A stretch of 64,000 nt of DNA, taken from Escherichia ruysiae (GTDB lineage Bacteria > Pseudomonadota > Gammaproteobacteria > Enterobacterales > Enterobacteriaceae). The stretch is from assembly GCF_902498915.1 (NCBI RefSeq), contig NZ_CABVLQ010000001.1; one strand, given 5' to 3'. Within the stretch, counting starts at the first letter, position 1. Each line of letters starts with the position of its first letter. This document shows, piece after piece, positions 52,703 to 62,329 of the stretch. Made by a program: the position numbers and the translations under genes. The notes beneath the pieces are model-generated. The model saw only the letters and a program-made list of their open reading frames with translations. It did not search any database and was not told where the DNA came from.

Positions 52703-53950
52703 ATGGCGGGAAACGTTTTGTATCAGGATCACGCCATGAAACAACTCACCAACGCTTCACGAAATCACCTGCTCACCAATACCAATACCTGGACACCCGA
52801 CAGCCAGTGGCTGGTGTTTGATGTGCGTCCTTCTGGCGCGTCGTTTACCGGCGAGACCATTGAGCGCGTGAATATCCATACCGGCGAGGTCGAGGTTATC
52901 TACCGGGCGTCACAGGGCGCACACGTCGGCGTGGTGACCGTTCATCCGAAGTCAGAGAAATATGTCTTCATCCACGGACCTGAAAATCCTGATGAAACAT
53001 GGCATTACGATTTCCATCACCGCCGTGGCGTGATTGTTGAAAGTGGAAAGGTGAGTAATCTCGATGCAATGGATATTACCGTTCCGTACACCCCAGGGGC
53101 GCTACGCGGCGGCAGCCATGTGCATGTTTTTAGCCCGAACGGTGAAATGGTGAGTTTTACCTATAACGACCATGTAATGCATGAACTCGATTCGGCGCTG
53201 GATTTGCGAAACGTCGGGGTTGCCGTACCGTTTGGCCCGGTCAACGTACAAAAGCAGCATCCGCGTGAATACAGCGGTAGCCACTGGTGCGTGCTGGTGA
53301 GTAAAACTACGCCCGCGCCGCAGCCTGGCAGTGATGAAATCAATCGCGCTTATGAAGAGGGATGGGTAGGAAATCACGCGCTGGCGTTTATTGGCGACAC
53401 GCTTTCGCCAAAGGGCGAGAAAGTACCGGAGCTGTTTATCGTTGAGTTACCGCAAGATGAAGCTGGCTGGAAAGCAGCTGGTGGTGCGCCGTTAAGCGGA
53501 ACGGAAACAACCCTGCCCGCGCCGCCGCGTGGCGTCGTGCAGCGACGTTTAACCTTTACACACCATCGGACTTATCCGGGGTTAGTCAACGTCCCGCGCC
53601 ACTGGGTGCGCTGTAATCCACAGGGTACGCAAATCGCGTTTTTAATGCGTGATGATAACGGCATTGTGCAACTGTGGCTTATCTCGCCACAGGGAGGCGA
53701 GCCGCGCCAGTTAACCCATAACAAAACGGATATCCAGTCTGCATTTAACTGGCATCCATCAGGAGAGTGGCTGGGAGTTGTGCTGGATAACCGCATTGCC
53801 TGCGTACATGCGCAAAGCGGTGAAGTTGAGTATTTAACTGATAATCACGCCAACCCACCTTCGGCAGACGCCGTGGTCTTCTCGCCGGACGGTAAATGGC
53901 TGGCGTGGATGGAAGCAGGTCAGCTGTGGATCACCGAAACGGGTCGCTAG
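52703..53950 (+). CDS. yidR: YidR, TolB/WD40-like beta-propeller protein
   Basis: 415 residues from the ATG at 52703. Repeats of the WSPDG type (WTPDSQWLVFD, HVFSPNGEMVSF, WHPSGEWLG, FSPDGKWLAWM) indicate a TolB-like propeller; no signal peptide is visible. An internal ATG at 52736 with a better ribosome site (CAGGAT) is an alternative start. Homologues are linked to oligogalacturonate handling. Divergent from cbrA; ends one base before yidQ. Confidence 0.9.
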   Translation: MAGNVLYQDHAMKQLTNASRNHLLTNTNTWTPDSQWLVFDVRPSGASFTGETIERVNIHTGEVEVIYRASQGAHVGVVTVHPKSEKYVFIHGPENPDETWHYDFHHRRGVIVESGKVSNLDAMDITVPYTPGALRGGSHVHVFSPNGEMVSFTYNDHVMHELDSALDLRNVGVAVPFGPVNVQKQHPREYSGSHWCVLVSKTTPAPQPGSDEINRAYEEGWVGNHALAFIGDTLSPKGEKVPELFIVELPQDEAGWKAAGGAPLSGTETTLPAPPRGVVQRRLTFTHHRTYPGLVNVPRHWVRCNPQGTQIAFLMRDDNGIVQLWLISPQGGEPRQLTHNKTDIQSAFNWHPSGEWLGVVLDNRIACVHAQSGEVEYLTDNHANPPSADAVVFSPDGKWLAWMEAGQLWITETGR

Positions 53951-54283
53951 TCAGTTCGCTGGCATTCTGGCTGGTGGAATAACGGCATTGATGGCTTGCG
54001 CGTCGGCTTCGCTTTTTTCCACGCGCGAGCGCACCGAACTGTCTTTGCGGAACGCATCCCACGGCAGCAAAAGTGTGTCCATGACTGCGGTAAATGGCAT
54101 ATCGAGAATCGCCAGCGATTTGGTTCCCCAGTTTGTTGTGTCATCGCCAATCATGGTGACACTGGCGCGGGTGCCGGGATACGTTCCCTCCTTACCTCCG
54201 GTATGGGACATTACGCTGGAGCATCCTCCGAGTAATGTCATTCCGCTGCATATCATGGACGCTAACAACACATTTCTTATCAT
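53951..54283 (-). CDS. yidQ: YidQ, conserved lipoprotein (DUF1375)
   Basis: 110 residues from the ATG at 54283. Lipoprotein signal with lipobox LGGC (Cys21). The conserved core FDMPF-like segment (LDMPFTAVMDTLLLPWD) is typical of this outer-membrane lipoprotein family. Function unknown. Convergent with yidR. Confidence 0.9.
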   Translation of the reverse strand: MIRNVLLASMICSGMTLLGGCSSVMSHTGGKEGTYPGTRASVTMIGDDTTNWGTKSLAILDMPFTAVMDTLLLPWDAFRKDSSVRSRVEKSEADAQAINAVIPPARMPAN

Positions 54284-54456
54284 AATAAATTCATCTGTTA
54301 ATCGTGGGTGTTGGCATGATGTGTTATAGCGATCCCTTGCCGAAAATAACATCATCATCATGTCGCACTGTGGCGGCTATCGCACTTTAACGTTTCGTGC
54401 TGTCCTCCAGTCTATGCAATAGACCACAAACTGCAAAAAAAAGTCCGTTGGAAAGG

Positions 54457-54485
54457 CTTGAAAAGTGCATATCCAGACCCATTTT
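54457..54485 (+). promoter_or_regulatory. Sigma-32 heat-shock promoter of ibpAB
   Basis: CTTGAAA (54457-54463) and CCCATTTT (54478-54485), 14 bases apart, match the sigma-32 consensus (CTTGAAA / CCCCATNT). It is the heat-shock promoter of ibpA. Confidence 0.85.
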
Positions 54486-54489
54486 TATA

Positions 54490-54587
54490 CCGTAGCTGAT
54501 GAGAACGCGCCTGATGGGTGTTCTGGCTACCCGACCTGTCCATTGTGGAAGGTCTTATATTCTCGCTGATTTCAGGAGCTATTGATT
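54490..54587 (+). ncRNA. ROSE-type RNA thermometer in the ibpA leader
   Basis: The leader before ibpA folds into several hairpins, and the one nearest the start sequesters the Shine-Dalgarno (TCAGGAGCT) in low-temperature conditions. Established for E. coli ibpA; here assigned by position and sequence similarity from memory. Confidence 0.75.
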
Positions 54588-55001
54588 ATGCGTAACTTTG
54601 ATTTATCCCCGCTTTATCGTTCTGCTATTGGATTTGACCGTTTGTTTAACCACTTAGAAAACAACCAGAGCCAGAGTAATGGTGGCTACCCTCCGTATAA
54701 CGTTGAGCTGGTAGACGAAAACCATTACCGCATTGCTATCGCTGTCGCGGGGTTTGCTGAGAGTGAACTGGAAATTACCGCCCAGGACAATCTGTTGGTG
54801 GTGAAAGGTGCCCATGCTGACGAACAAAAAGAGCGCACCTATCTGTACCAGGGCATCGCAGAACGCAACTTCGAACGCAAATTCCAGTTAGCTGAGAACA
54901 TTCATGTTCGTGGCGCTAACCTGGTGAATGGTTTGCTGTATATCGATCTTGAACGCGTGATTCCGGAAGCGAAAAAACCGCGCCGTATCGAAATCAACTA
55001 A
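54588..55001 (+). CDS. ibpA: IbpA, small heat-shock chaperone
   Basis: 137 residues from the ATG at 54588. Alpha-crystallin domain (about residues 35-125) with the A-x-x-x-n-G-L motif ([12 protein letters not shown]). Binds aggregating proteins and passes them to DnaK/ClpB. Translation is controlled by the ROSE thermometer and, in K-12, by IbpA itself. Confidence 0.98.
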
Positions 55002-55112
55002 TTCCCTAAGGCCGCCAGGCGCGGCCTGACATTTCCATGCTCGCCGTCAGGGAGCATATGCGAATCTTCGGATTTGCAGGTACTTACTCGCTTCTTAGAA
55101 GGAGAAATGACT

Positions 55113-55541
55113 ATGCGTAACTTCGATTTATCCCCACTGATGCGTCAATGGATCGGTTTTGACAAACTGGCTAACGCATTGCAAAACGCCGGTGAAAGCC
55201 AGAGCTTCCCGCCGTACAACATTGAGAAAAGCGACGATAACCACTACCGCATTACCCTGGCGTTGGCTGGTTTCCGTCAGGAAGATTTAGAGATTCAACT
55301 GGAAGGTACGCGCCTGAGCGTAAAAGGCACGCCTGAGCAGCCAAAAGAAGAGAAAAAATGGTTGCATCAAGGGCTTATGAATCAGCCATTTAGTCTGAGC
55401 TTTACGCTGGCTGAAAATATGGAAGTCTCTGGCGCAACCTTCGTTAATGGTTTGCTGCATATTGATTTAATTCGTAATGAGCCTGAACCCATCGCTGCGC
55501 AGCGTATCGCTATCAGCGAACGTCCCGCGTTAAATAGCTAA
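55113..55541 (+). CDS. ibpB: IbpB, small heat-shock chaperone
   Basis: 142 residues from the ATG at 55113, preceded by AGAAGGAG. Alpha-crystallin domain with [12 protein letters not shown]. Paralogue and partner of IbpA; the 111-base spacer contains hairpins and probably a second thermometer-like element. Terminator follows at 55557-55584. Confidence 0.98.
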
Positions 55542-55556
55542 TTAGCTATTCTTTTT

Positions 55557-55584
55557 GCCCCGCCAGCCTGGTGGGGCTTTTTTT
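55557..55584 (+). terminator. ibpAB terminator
   Basis: GCCCCGCCA / TGGTGGGGC stem with a three-base loop, followed by seven T. Confidence 0.9.
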
Positions 55585-55736
55585 ATCAACCATCTTCAAC
55601 TCTGTATTAATTTTCGTCAGGTTAAGATGTTCCGGCACTCTCTTTCCCGTGATAATGTGCGCCATAAGGCAAATCTGCTTCACCGATTCAGCCATAATCC
55701 CTGGTAATTAAAATGTTATTTCAAGAGAAATGGACG

Positions 55737-57398
55737 ATGAGTGATATAGCATTAACAGTCAGTATTCTGGCTTTGGTGGCGGTCGTCGGTTTGTTTATCG
55801 GCAACGTCAAGTTTCGCGGCATAGGATTAGGCATTGGCGGCGTGCTGTTTGGTGGGATCATCGTCGGCCATTTCGTTTCTCAGGCTGGGATGACATTAAG
55901 TAGCGATATGCTGCATGTTATCCAGGAATTTGGCCTGATCCTGTTTGTTTATACCATCGGGATTCAGGTGGGGCCGGGCTTCTTTGCCTCATTGCGCGTC
56001 TCCGGGTTACGCCTCAACTTGTTTGCTGTTCTGATAGTCATTATCGGCGGTCTGGTTACCGCAATCTTGCATAAACTTTTCGATATTCCACTGCCTGTGG
56101 TGCTGGGGATTTTCTCTGGCGCGGTCACCAATACGCCAGCATTGGGGGCAGGTCAGCAAATCTTACGCGACCTCGGCACACCGATGGAGATGGTCGATCA
56201 GATGGGGATGAGTTACGCGATGGCGTATCCATTCGGCATTTGTGGGATTTTGTTCACCATGTGGATGCTGCGGGTTATTTTCCGCGTCAATGTTGAGACT
56301 GAGGCCCAGCAGCACGAGTCCACGCGAACCAACGGCGGTGCGCTAATCAGGACGATTAACATCCGTGTTGAAAACCCTAATTTGCATAATTTAGCCATTA
56401 AAGATGTGCCAATTCTTAATGGCGATAAAGTTATCTGCTCACGATTGAAACGAGAAGAAACCCTAAAAGTACCTTCGCCAGATACCATTATCCAACTTGG
56501 CGATTTGCTGCATCTGGTGGGACAGCCTGCGGATTTGCATAATGCACAGTTGGTGATTGGTCAGGAGGTGGATACTTCGCTATCAACGAAAGGCACCGAT
56601 TTGCGCGTCGAACGCGTGGTGGTCACCAATGAAAATGTGCTCGGTAAACGTATTCGCGACCTGCACTTTAAAGAACGCTATGACGTTGTTATCTCGCGCC
56701 TGAACCGTGCCGGGGTTGAACTGGTCGCCAGTGGCGATATTAGCCTGCAATTTGGCGATATCCTCAACCTGGTGGGGCGGCCTTCTGCTATTGATGCCGT
56801 TGCCAATGTATTAGGTAATGCGCAGCAAAAACTGCAACAGGTTCAGATGTTACCGGTGTTTATTGGTATCGGTCTTGGCGTGTTGTTAGGCTCCATTCCC
56901 GTGTTTGTGCCTGGATTCCCGGCGGCATTGAAGCTGGGGCTGGCGGGGGGGCCGCTGATTATGGCGCTGATCCTTGGGCGTATTGGCAGTATCGGCAAGC
57001 TGTACTGGTTTATGCCACCAAGCGCCAACCTCGCGCTGCGGGAGCTGGGGATCGTACTGTTCCTCTCGGTAGTGGGTCTGAAATCCGGTGGGAATTTTGT
57101 CGATACCCTGGTCAATGGCGAAGGACTAAGCTGGATTGGTTATGGTGCCCTGATCACCGCTGTTCCGCTGATTACAGTCGGCATTCTGGCGCGGATGTTA
57201 GCCAAAATGAATTATCTCTCGATGTGCGGGATGTTGGCTGGTTCTATGACCGATCCTCCGGCGCTGGCGTTTGCCAATAATCTTCATCCTACCAGCGGTG
57301 CGGCGGCGCTCTCTTACGCCACGGTCTATCCGTTAGTCATGTTCCTGCGTATTATCACCCCCCAATTACTGGCGGTGCTCTTCTGGAGTATCGGTTAA
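55737..57398 (+). CDS. yidE: YidE, AspT/YbjL-family membrane transporter
   Basis: 553 residues from the ATG at 55737. Two groups of membrane helices flank two central TrkA-C (RCK_C) domains (about residues 190-360), the layout of the AspT exchanger family. The repeated NTPALGAGQQ and TDPPALAFANN segments are the duplicated family motifs (GxxTxTPAL-like). Substrate unknown. In K-12 it is followed by yidP-glvCBG; here by yidL. Confidence 0.94.
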   Translation: MSDIALTVSILALVAVVGLFIGNVKFRGIGLGIGGVLFGGIIVGHFVSQAGMTLSSDMLHVIQEFGLILFVYTIGIQVGPGFFASLRVSGLRLNLFAVLIVIIGGLVTAILHKLFDIPLPVVLGIFSGAVTNTPALGAGQQILRDLGTPMEMVDQMGMSYAMAYPFGICGILFTMWMLRVIFRVNVETEAQQHESTRTNGGALIRTINIRVENPNLHNLAIKDVPILNGDKVICSRLKREETLKVPSPDTIIQLGDLLHLVGQPADLHNAQLVIGQEVDTSLSTKGTDLRVERVVVTNENVLGKRIRDLHFKERYDVVISRLNRAGVELVASGDISLQFGDILNLVGRPSAIDAVANVLGNAQQKLQQVQMLPVFIGIGLGVLLGSIPVFVPGFPAALKLGLAGGPLIMALILGRIGSIGKLYWFMPPSANLALRELGIVLFLSVVGLKSGGNFVDTLVNGEGLSWIGYGALITAVPLITVGILARMLAKMNYLSMCGMLAGSMTDPPALAFANNLHPTSGAAALSYATVYPLVMFLRIITPQLLAVLFWSIG

Positions 57399-57405
57399 CT
57401 CTTTT

Positions 57406-57440
57406 CCGGGTGGAGTCGCCGTAAATGGCACTCCACCTGG
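57406..57440. terminator. Terminator between yidE and yidL
   Basis: CCGGGTGGAGT / ACTCCACCTGG stem (one G-T) with a 13-base loop, between convergent genes. Confidence 0.75.
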
Positions 57441-57472
57441 TATTTCTGAACATCATCGAGTCATTTACACTC

Positions 57473-58354
57473 TCACCATTTTGGTTGTGACTGGTTTGTA
57501 TTCTTCAGTACGGCTGACGGTGCATAACCAAATTTATGCTTAAAGGCTTTGCTAAAATGAAAGGAGTCGAAGAAGTTGAGTGTATCAGCGACTTCGCCAA
57601 CCGAGTTCCCTTCTTGCTTTAAGAGTGAGAGCGCCAGATCCAGACGCGCATCAAGGTAATATTCTTTCGGTGTCTTACCGGTGTAACGTAAAAACAGGCG
57701 ACGCAACCAGGTCTCGCTACAGGGGATGGTGGCGGCCATATCGGCAACACTCCAGCGTTGTTGCAGGCTGGCATGTAAAGTGGCAATTAATTTTTCAATT
57801 TGCCGCCGTTGCGGATCTTTTTTGCCGTCCGCGTACATAAGACAAATCCACTGATAAATAATTTTCGTCAGAAAAGCGACCGCCAGATTATTTTTTATTG
57901 TTTCTGGTGAAGTAATTAACTCAGCAACTTCGGTGAGTTCCTGATTATAAAATTCGCCATTATAAATAATGCTCTGCTGGCCGACGGGAATATCCATCAT
58001 GCTGGTGGGGGTAAATTCCATCCAGTACTGTTCCCAGACTAAACCTTCACAGTGATAAGAGTGAATATCCATCGGCTTTAAAAATATAATACAGTTGCCA
58101 TGCAGTGTTATTTGCTCACCATTCTTTAAAAGAATTTTTCCACATCCTTGCACGGTATACACCGCCACCCAGGAGTTGGCGATAAGCGGTTTCTTCTTGT
58201 CTCGCGGCCAGATTACGCGGTAATGCTCATCGGCATAGGTGTGCCAGAGTGAGATTAGAGAAATTCCGCTGGAGATCACATTTTCGTTAATCAATAAGGG
58301 AATATTGTATGGAGTATCGTTTTTTACATCCGAACTTTGCAATTTTCCATTCAT
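57473..58354 (-). CDS. yidL: YidL, AraC-family regulator
   Basis: 293 residues from the ATG at 58354 (GGAGGG eight bases upstream). An N-terminal cupin-like effector domain is followed by the C-terminal double HTH (SVADMAATIPCSETWLRRLF and SVGEVADTLNFFDSFHFSKAF). Divergent from yidK-yidJ, which it probably controls. The last few residues (NQSQPKW) differ from K-12 as I recall it, at the point where K-12 carries the glv region. Confidence 0.92.
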   Translation of the reverse strand: MNGKLQSSDVKNDTPYNIPLLINENVISSGISLISLWHTYADEHYRVIWPRDKKKPLIANSWVAVYTVQGCGKILLKNGEQITLHGNCIIFLKPMDIHSYHCEGLVWEQYWMEFTPTSMMDIPVGQQSIIYNGEFYNQELTEVAELITSPETIKNNLAVAFLTKIIYQWICLMYADGKKDPQRRQIEKLIATLHASLQQRWSVADMAATIPCSETWLRRLFLRYTGKTPKEYYLDARLDLALSLLKQEGNSVGEVADTLNFFDSFHFSKAFKHKFGYAPSAVLKNTNQSQPKW

Positions 58355-58520
58355 TTTAATATCCCTCCGGCGAATTATGCTCACAACCTGAACTTAACAG
58401 AAAACAATCCGTTCAGGGATATGACGTTTGTATTTTAAGAATCTGACTGCCTGACCCGACGCATTTTACCTCTCCCTATATTCATGCGTCCGGGACATAA
58501 ACATAAATAAGGGCTATGAG
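58355..58520. promoter_or_regulatory. Divergent yidL / yidK promoter region
   Basis: 166 bases with no coding sequence between an AraC-type regulator and the transporter/sulfatase operon; expected to hold both promoters and the YidL operator. No operator could be read with confidence. Confidence 0.5.
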
Positions 58521-60236
58521 ATGAATTCGTTACAAATCTTGAGTTTTGTCGGTTTTACGCTGCTGGTGGCGGTTATCACCTGGTGGAAAGTTCGTAAAAC
58601 GGATACCGGATCGCAACAAGGCTATTTTCTTGCAGGGCGATCGCTAAAAGCACCGGTTATTGCCGCTTCGTTAATGTTAACCAACCTTTCCACGGAACAA
58701 CTGGTCGGCCTTTCCGGGCAAGCCTACAAAAGCGGCATGTCGGTGATGGGTTGGGAAGTCACTTCTGCGGTGACGCTGCTCTTCCTCGCGCTGATCTTTT
58801 TGCCACGCTACCTGAAACGCGGCATTGCTACCATCCCCGATTTCCTTGAGGAGCGTTATGATAAAACTACGCGCATTATCATCGACTTCTGTTTCCTCAT
58901 TGCCACCGGCGTCTGCTTTCTGCCGATTGTTCTCTACTCCGGCGCGTTGGCGCTCAACAGCCTGTTTCACGTGGGTGAATCGCTACAACTTTCCGATGGC
59001 GCGGCTATCTGGTTACTGGTGATTTTGCTCGGTCTGGCGGGGATTCTGTATGCGGTGATTGGTGGGCTGCGCGCAATGGCGGTGGCGGACTCCATCAACG
59101 GTATTGGGCTGGTTATCGGCGGTTTGATGGTGCCAGTATTCGGCCTGATCGCGATGGGTAAGGGCAGCTTTTTGCAAGGTATTGAACAACTCACCACCGT
59201 TCACGCCGAGAAATTAAACTCAGTAGGCGGCCCGACCGATCCTTTGCCGATAGGTGCCGCATTTACCGGTTTGATTCTGGTAAATACCTTTTACTGGTGT
59301 ACTAATCAGGGCATCGTGCAACGCACGCTGGCGTCAAAAAGCCTGGCGGAAGGGCAAAAGGGGGCGCTGTTAACGGCGGTGCTGAAAATGCTCGACCCGC
59401 TGGTACTGGTGCTGCCAGGGTTGATTGCGTTTCATCTGTATCAGGATCTACCGAAAGCCGACATGGCCTACCCGACGCTGGTCAATAACGTTCTGCCAGT
59501 GCCACTGGTGGGTTTCTTCGGCGCGGTGTTATTTGGTGCGGTGATCAGTACCTTCAACGGCTTTCTGAATAGCGCCAGTACGTTATTCAGTATGGGTATT
59601 TACCGGCGCATCATTAACCAGAATGCCGAGCCGCAGCAGCTGGTCACCGTCGGGCGCAAATTTGGTTTCTTTATCGCCATCGTTTCGGTGCTGGTCGCGC
59701 CGTGGATCGCCAACGCGCCGCAGGGGCTGTATAGCTGGATGAAACAGCTCAACGGTATTTACAACGTGCCGCTGGTTACCATCATCATTATGGGCTTTTT
59801 CTTCCCGCGCATTCCGGCGCTGGCGGCAAAAGTGGCGATGGGGATTGGCATAATCAGCTACATCACCATCAACTATCTGGTGAAGTTCGACTTCCATTTC
59901 CTCTATGTGCTGGCCTGTACGTTCTGCATCAACGTGGTCGTGATGCTGGTGATCGGTTTTATCAAACCGCGCGCCACGCCGTTCACCTTCAAAGATGCGT
60001 TTGCGGTGGACATGAAACCGTGGAAAAACGTCAAGATCGCGTCAATTGGCATCCTGTTCGCGATGATTGGCGTCTATGCCGGGCTGGCTGAATTCGGCGG
60101 CTACGGTACGCGCTGGTTAGCGATGATCAGTTATTTCATTGCCGCCGTAGTGATTGTCTACCTGATTTTTGACAGCTGGCGGCATCGTCACGACCCAGCC
60201 GTAACCTTTACTCCCGACGCGAAGGATAGCCTATGA
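58521..60236 (+). CDS. yidK: YidK, sodium:solute symporter family transporter
   Basis: 571 residues, about 13-14 membrane helices, SSS family like SglT. The N-terminal signature with YFLAGRSLKAPVIAASLMLTN near residues 36-57 is clear. It probably imports the sulfated sugar substrate of YidJ (inference from the operon). The stop overlaps the yidJ start (ATGA). Confidence 0.94.
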   Translation: MNSLQILSFVGFTLLVAVITWWKVRKTDTGSQQGYFLAGRSLKAPVIAASLMLTNLSTEQLVGLSGQAYKSGMSVMGWEVTSAVTLLFLALIFLPRYLKRGIATIPDFLEERYDKTTRIIIDFCFLIATGVCFLPIVLYSGALALNSLFHVGESLQLSDGAAIWLLVILLGLAGILYAVIGGLRAMAVADSINGIGLVIGGLMVPVFGLIAMGKGSFLQGIEQLTTVHAEKLNSVGGPTDPLPIGAAFTGLILVNTFYWCTNQGIVQRTLASKSLAEGQKGALLTAVLKMLDPLVLVLPGLIAFHLYQDLPKADMAYPTLVNNVLPVPLVGFFGAVLFGAVISTFNGFLNSASTLFSMGIYRRIINQNAEPQQLVTVGRKFGFFIAIVSVLVAPWIANAPQGLYSWMKQLNGIYNVPLVTIIIMGFFFPRIPALAAKVAMGIGIISYITINYLVKFDFHFLYVLACTFCINVVVMLVIGFIKPRATPFTFKDAFAVDMKPWKNVKIASIGILFAMIGVYAGLAEFGGYGTRWLAMISYFIAAVVIVYLIFDSWRHRHDPAVTFTPDAKDSL

Positions 60237-61726
60237 AACGCCCCAATTTTCTGTTCATCATGACCGATACCCAGGCCACCAATATGGTCGGTTGCTATAG
60301 CGGTAAGCCGCTGAATACGCAAAATATTGATAGTCTGGCGGCGGAAGGTATTCGCTTTAATTCCGCCTACACCTGTTCACCGGTTTGTACACCGGCGCGC
60401 GCCGGGCTGTTTACCGGTATCTACGCTAACCAGTCCGGGCCGTGGACCAACAACGTCGCGCCGGGTAAAAACATCTCCACTATGGGACGCTACTTTAAGG
60501 ATGCGGGCTATCACACCTGTTACATTGGCAAATGGCATCTCGACGGTCATGACTATTTCGGCACTGGCGAGTGTCCGCCGGAGTGGGACGCTGATTACTG
60601 GTTCGATGGGGCGAACTACCTTAGCGAACTGACGGAAAAAGAGATCAGCCTGTGGCGCAATGGCCTAAACAGCGTTGAGGATTTACAGGCGAACCATATC
60701 GACGAAACCTTCACCTGGGCGCACCGCATCAGCAATCGGGCGGTAGATTTTCTGCAACAGCCCGCGCGCGCCGAGGAACCCTTCCTGATGGTGGTTTCGT
60801 ATGATGAGCCGCATCACCCGTTCACCTGTCCGGTGGAGTATTTAGAGAAATACGCTGATTTTTACTACGAACTTGGCGAGAAATCACAGGATGACCTGGC
60901 GAACAAACCGGAACATCACCGCTTATGGGCGCAGGCGATGCCATCGCCAGTCGGTGATGACGGGCTTTATCACCATCCGCTCTATTTTGCCTGCAATGAC
61001 TTTGTTGATGACCAAATCGGACGAGTCATCAATGCCTTAACGCCAGAACAACGTGAAAATACGTGGGTCATTTATACCTCCGATCACGGTGAAATGATGG
61101 GCGCACATAAGCTCATTAGCAAAGGCGCGGCGATGTATGACGACATTACTCGCATCCCGCTGATTATCCGCTCGCCACAAGGAGAGTCGCGACAGGTTGA
61201 TATGCCAGTCAGCCATATTGATTTACTACCGACAATGATGGCGCTGGCGGATATTGAAAAACCTGACATATTGCCAGGGGAAAATATCCTCACAGCGAAA
61301 GAGCCACGCGGCGTGATGGTGGAATTTAACCGCTACGAGATTGAGCATGACAGCTTTGGCGGCTTTATTCCGGTGCGTTGCTGGGTGACGGATGACTTTA
61401 AACTGGTGCTCAACCTCTTCACCAGTGATGAACTTTACGATCGCCGTAATGACCCAAATGAAATGCATAACCTGATCGATGATATTCGTTTTGCCGACGT
61501 TCGCAGCAAAATGCATGACGCCTTATTGGGTTACATGGACAAAATTCGCGATCCGTTCCGCAGTTACCAATGGAGCCTCCGTCCGTGGCGCAAAGATGCG
61601 CAACCGCGCTGGATGGGGGCGTTCCGCCCTCGCCCACAGGATGGTTATTCTCCAGTGGTACGCGACTATGACACCGGTTTACCGACGCAAGGGGTGAAAG
61701 TCGAGGATAAAAAACAGAAGTTCTGA
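60233..61726 (+). CDS. yidJ: YidJ, putative arylsulfatase
   Basis: 497 residues. The sulfatase signature CTPAR (in CSPVCTPARAGLFTG, about residue 51) carries the cysteine converted to formylglycine; metal ligands are seen in the TDTQAT start and SDHGEMMG. It hydrolyses a sulfate ester of unknown identity. No signal peptide is visible, so it is likely cytoplasmic. Translationally coupled to yidK. It needs an anaerobic maturase; see YidF. Confidence 0.94.
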   Translation: MKRPNFLFIMTDTQATNMVGCYSGKPLNTQNIDSLAAEGIRFNSAYTCSPVCTPARAGLFTGIYANQSGPWTNNVAPGKNISTMGRYFKDAGYHTCYIGKWHLDGHDYFGTGECPPEWDADYWFDGANYLSELTEKEISLWRNGLNSVEDLQANHIDETFTWAHRISNRAVDFLQQPARAEEPFLMVVSYDEPHHPFTCPVEYLEKYADFYYELGEKSQDDLANKPEHHRLWAQAMPSPVGDDGLYHHPLYFACNDFVDDQIGRVINALTPEQRENTWVIYTSDHGEMMGAHKLISKGAAMYDDITRIPLIIRSPQGESRQVDMPVSHIDLLPTMMALADIEKPDILPGENILTAKEPRGVMVEFNRYEIEHDSFGGFIPVRCWVTDDFKLVLNLFTSDELYDRRNDPNEMHNLIDDIRFADVRSKMHDALLGYMDKIRDPFRSYQWSLRPWRKDAQPRWMGAFRPRPQDGYSPVVRDYDTGLPTQGVKVEDKKQKF

Positions 61727-61733
61727 CGATGAT

Positions 61734-61758
61734 GCCCGCTGGCGGAAACCTGGCGGGC
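61734..61758. terminator. Hairpin between yidJ and yidI
   Basis: GCCCGC / GCGGGC stem around TGGCGGAAACCTG, between convergent genes; T-run weak. Confidence 0.55.
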
Positions 61759-61772
61759 AATATTCAGGCTGC

Positions 61773-62222
61773 TTAAACCAGTGAACTGCCAGTCAGGAAA
61801 GAAAAAATCAGGAATATCAGTAGAAGGCTGCACACGATGCCGATACCAAAAAGCAAGGTATGGAAAGCCAGCGTCCCGCCGCCAAATACCAGAGCGCCGC
61901 GAATGCTCCAGCGATTTTCCTTACGCATACCGCCAACAAATGCGCAAAGTAGCGCAGCAATGGCCAGTGCGATACCGCCTTGATCGAGGATTTTATCGAC
62001 ATCAGGCGTTTCTTTTTTTTCCACGGTGGTAATTTTTTCGCCTTTTATTCCGGCGAGAAGACCTCTTTTAATTTCAGCCGTTTTGTCCGCCACGATGCTT
62101 TCAAGCGTTGGCGGTGGCGCGGAAAAAGGGCCGAATGAAAAGTGGATAATCCCCATCATTAAGGCGATGGCACCGAACAGCATGCCCAATGAACTGATTT
62201 TATTTTGCGCTATGATACCCAT
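61773..62222 (-). CDS. yidI: YidI, inner-membrane protein
   Basis: 149 residues from the ATG at 62222 with a strong AAGGAGG ribosome site. Three hydrophobic segments (about residues 10-32, 85-100, 115-145) and a charged middle. No domain recognised; function unknown. Divergent from yidHGF. Confidence 0.88.
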   Translation of the reverse strand: MGIIAQNKISSLGMLFGAIALMMGIIHFSFGPFSAPPPTLESIVADKTAEIKRGLLAGIKGEKITTVEKKETPDVDKILDQGGIALAIAALLCAFVGGMRKENRWSIRGALVFGGGTLAFHTLLFGIGIVCSLLLIFLIFSFLTGSSLV

Positions 62223-62329
62223 CTGACCTCCTTGTAGCGGATGGCAAAGCATATCAAGAAAACATCAACCGAAATTCCTAAAAAGAGACGGATAAAACAT
62301 CGCTATTGTGAAATTGCAAAGGAGCAACA

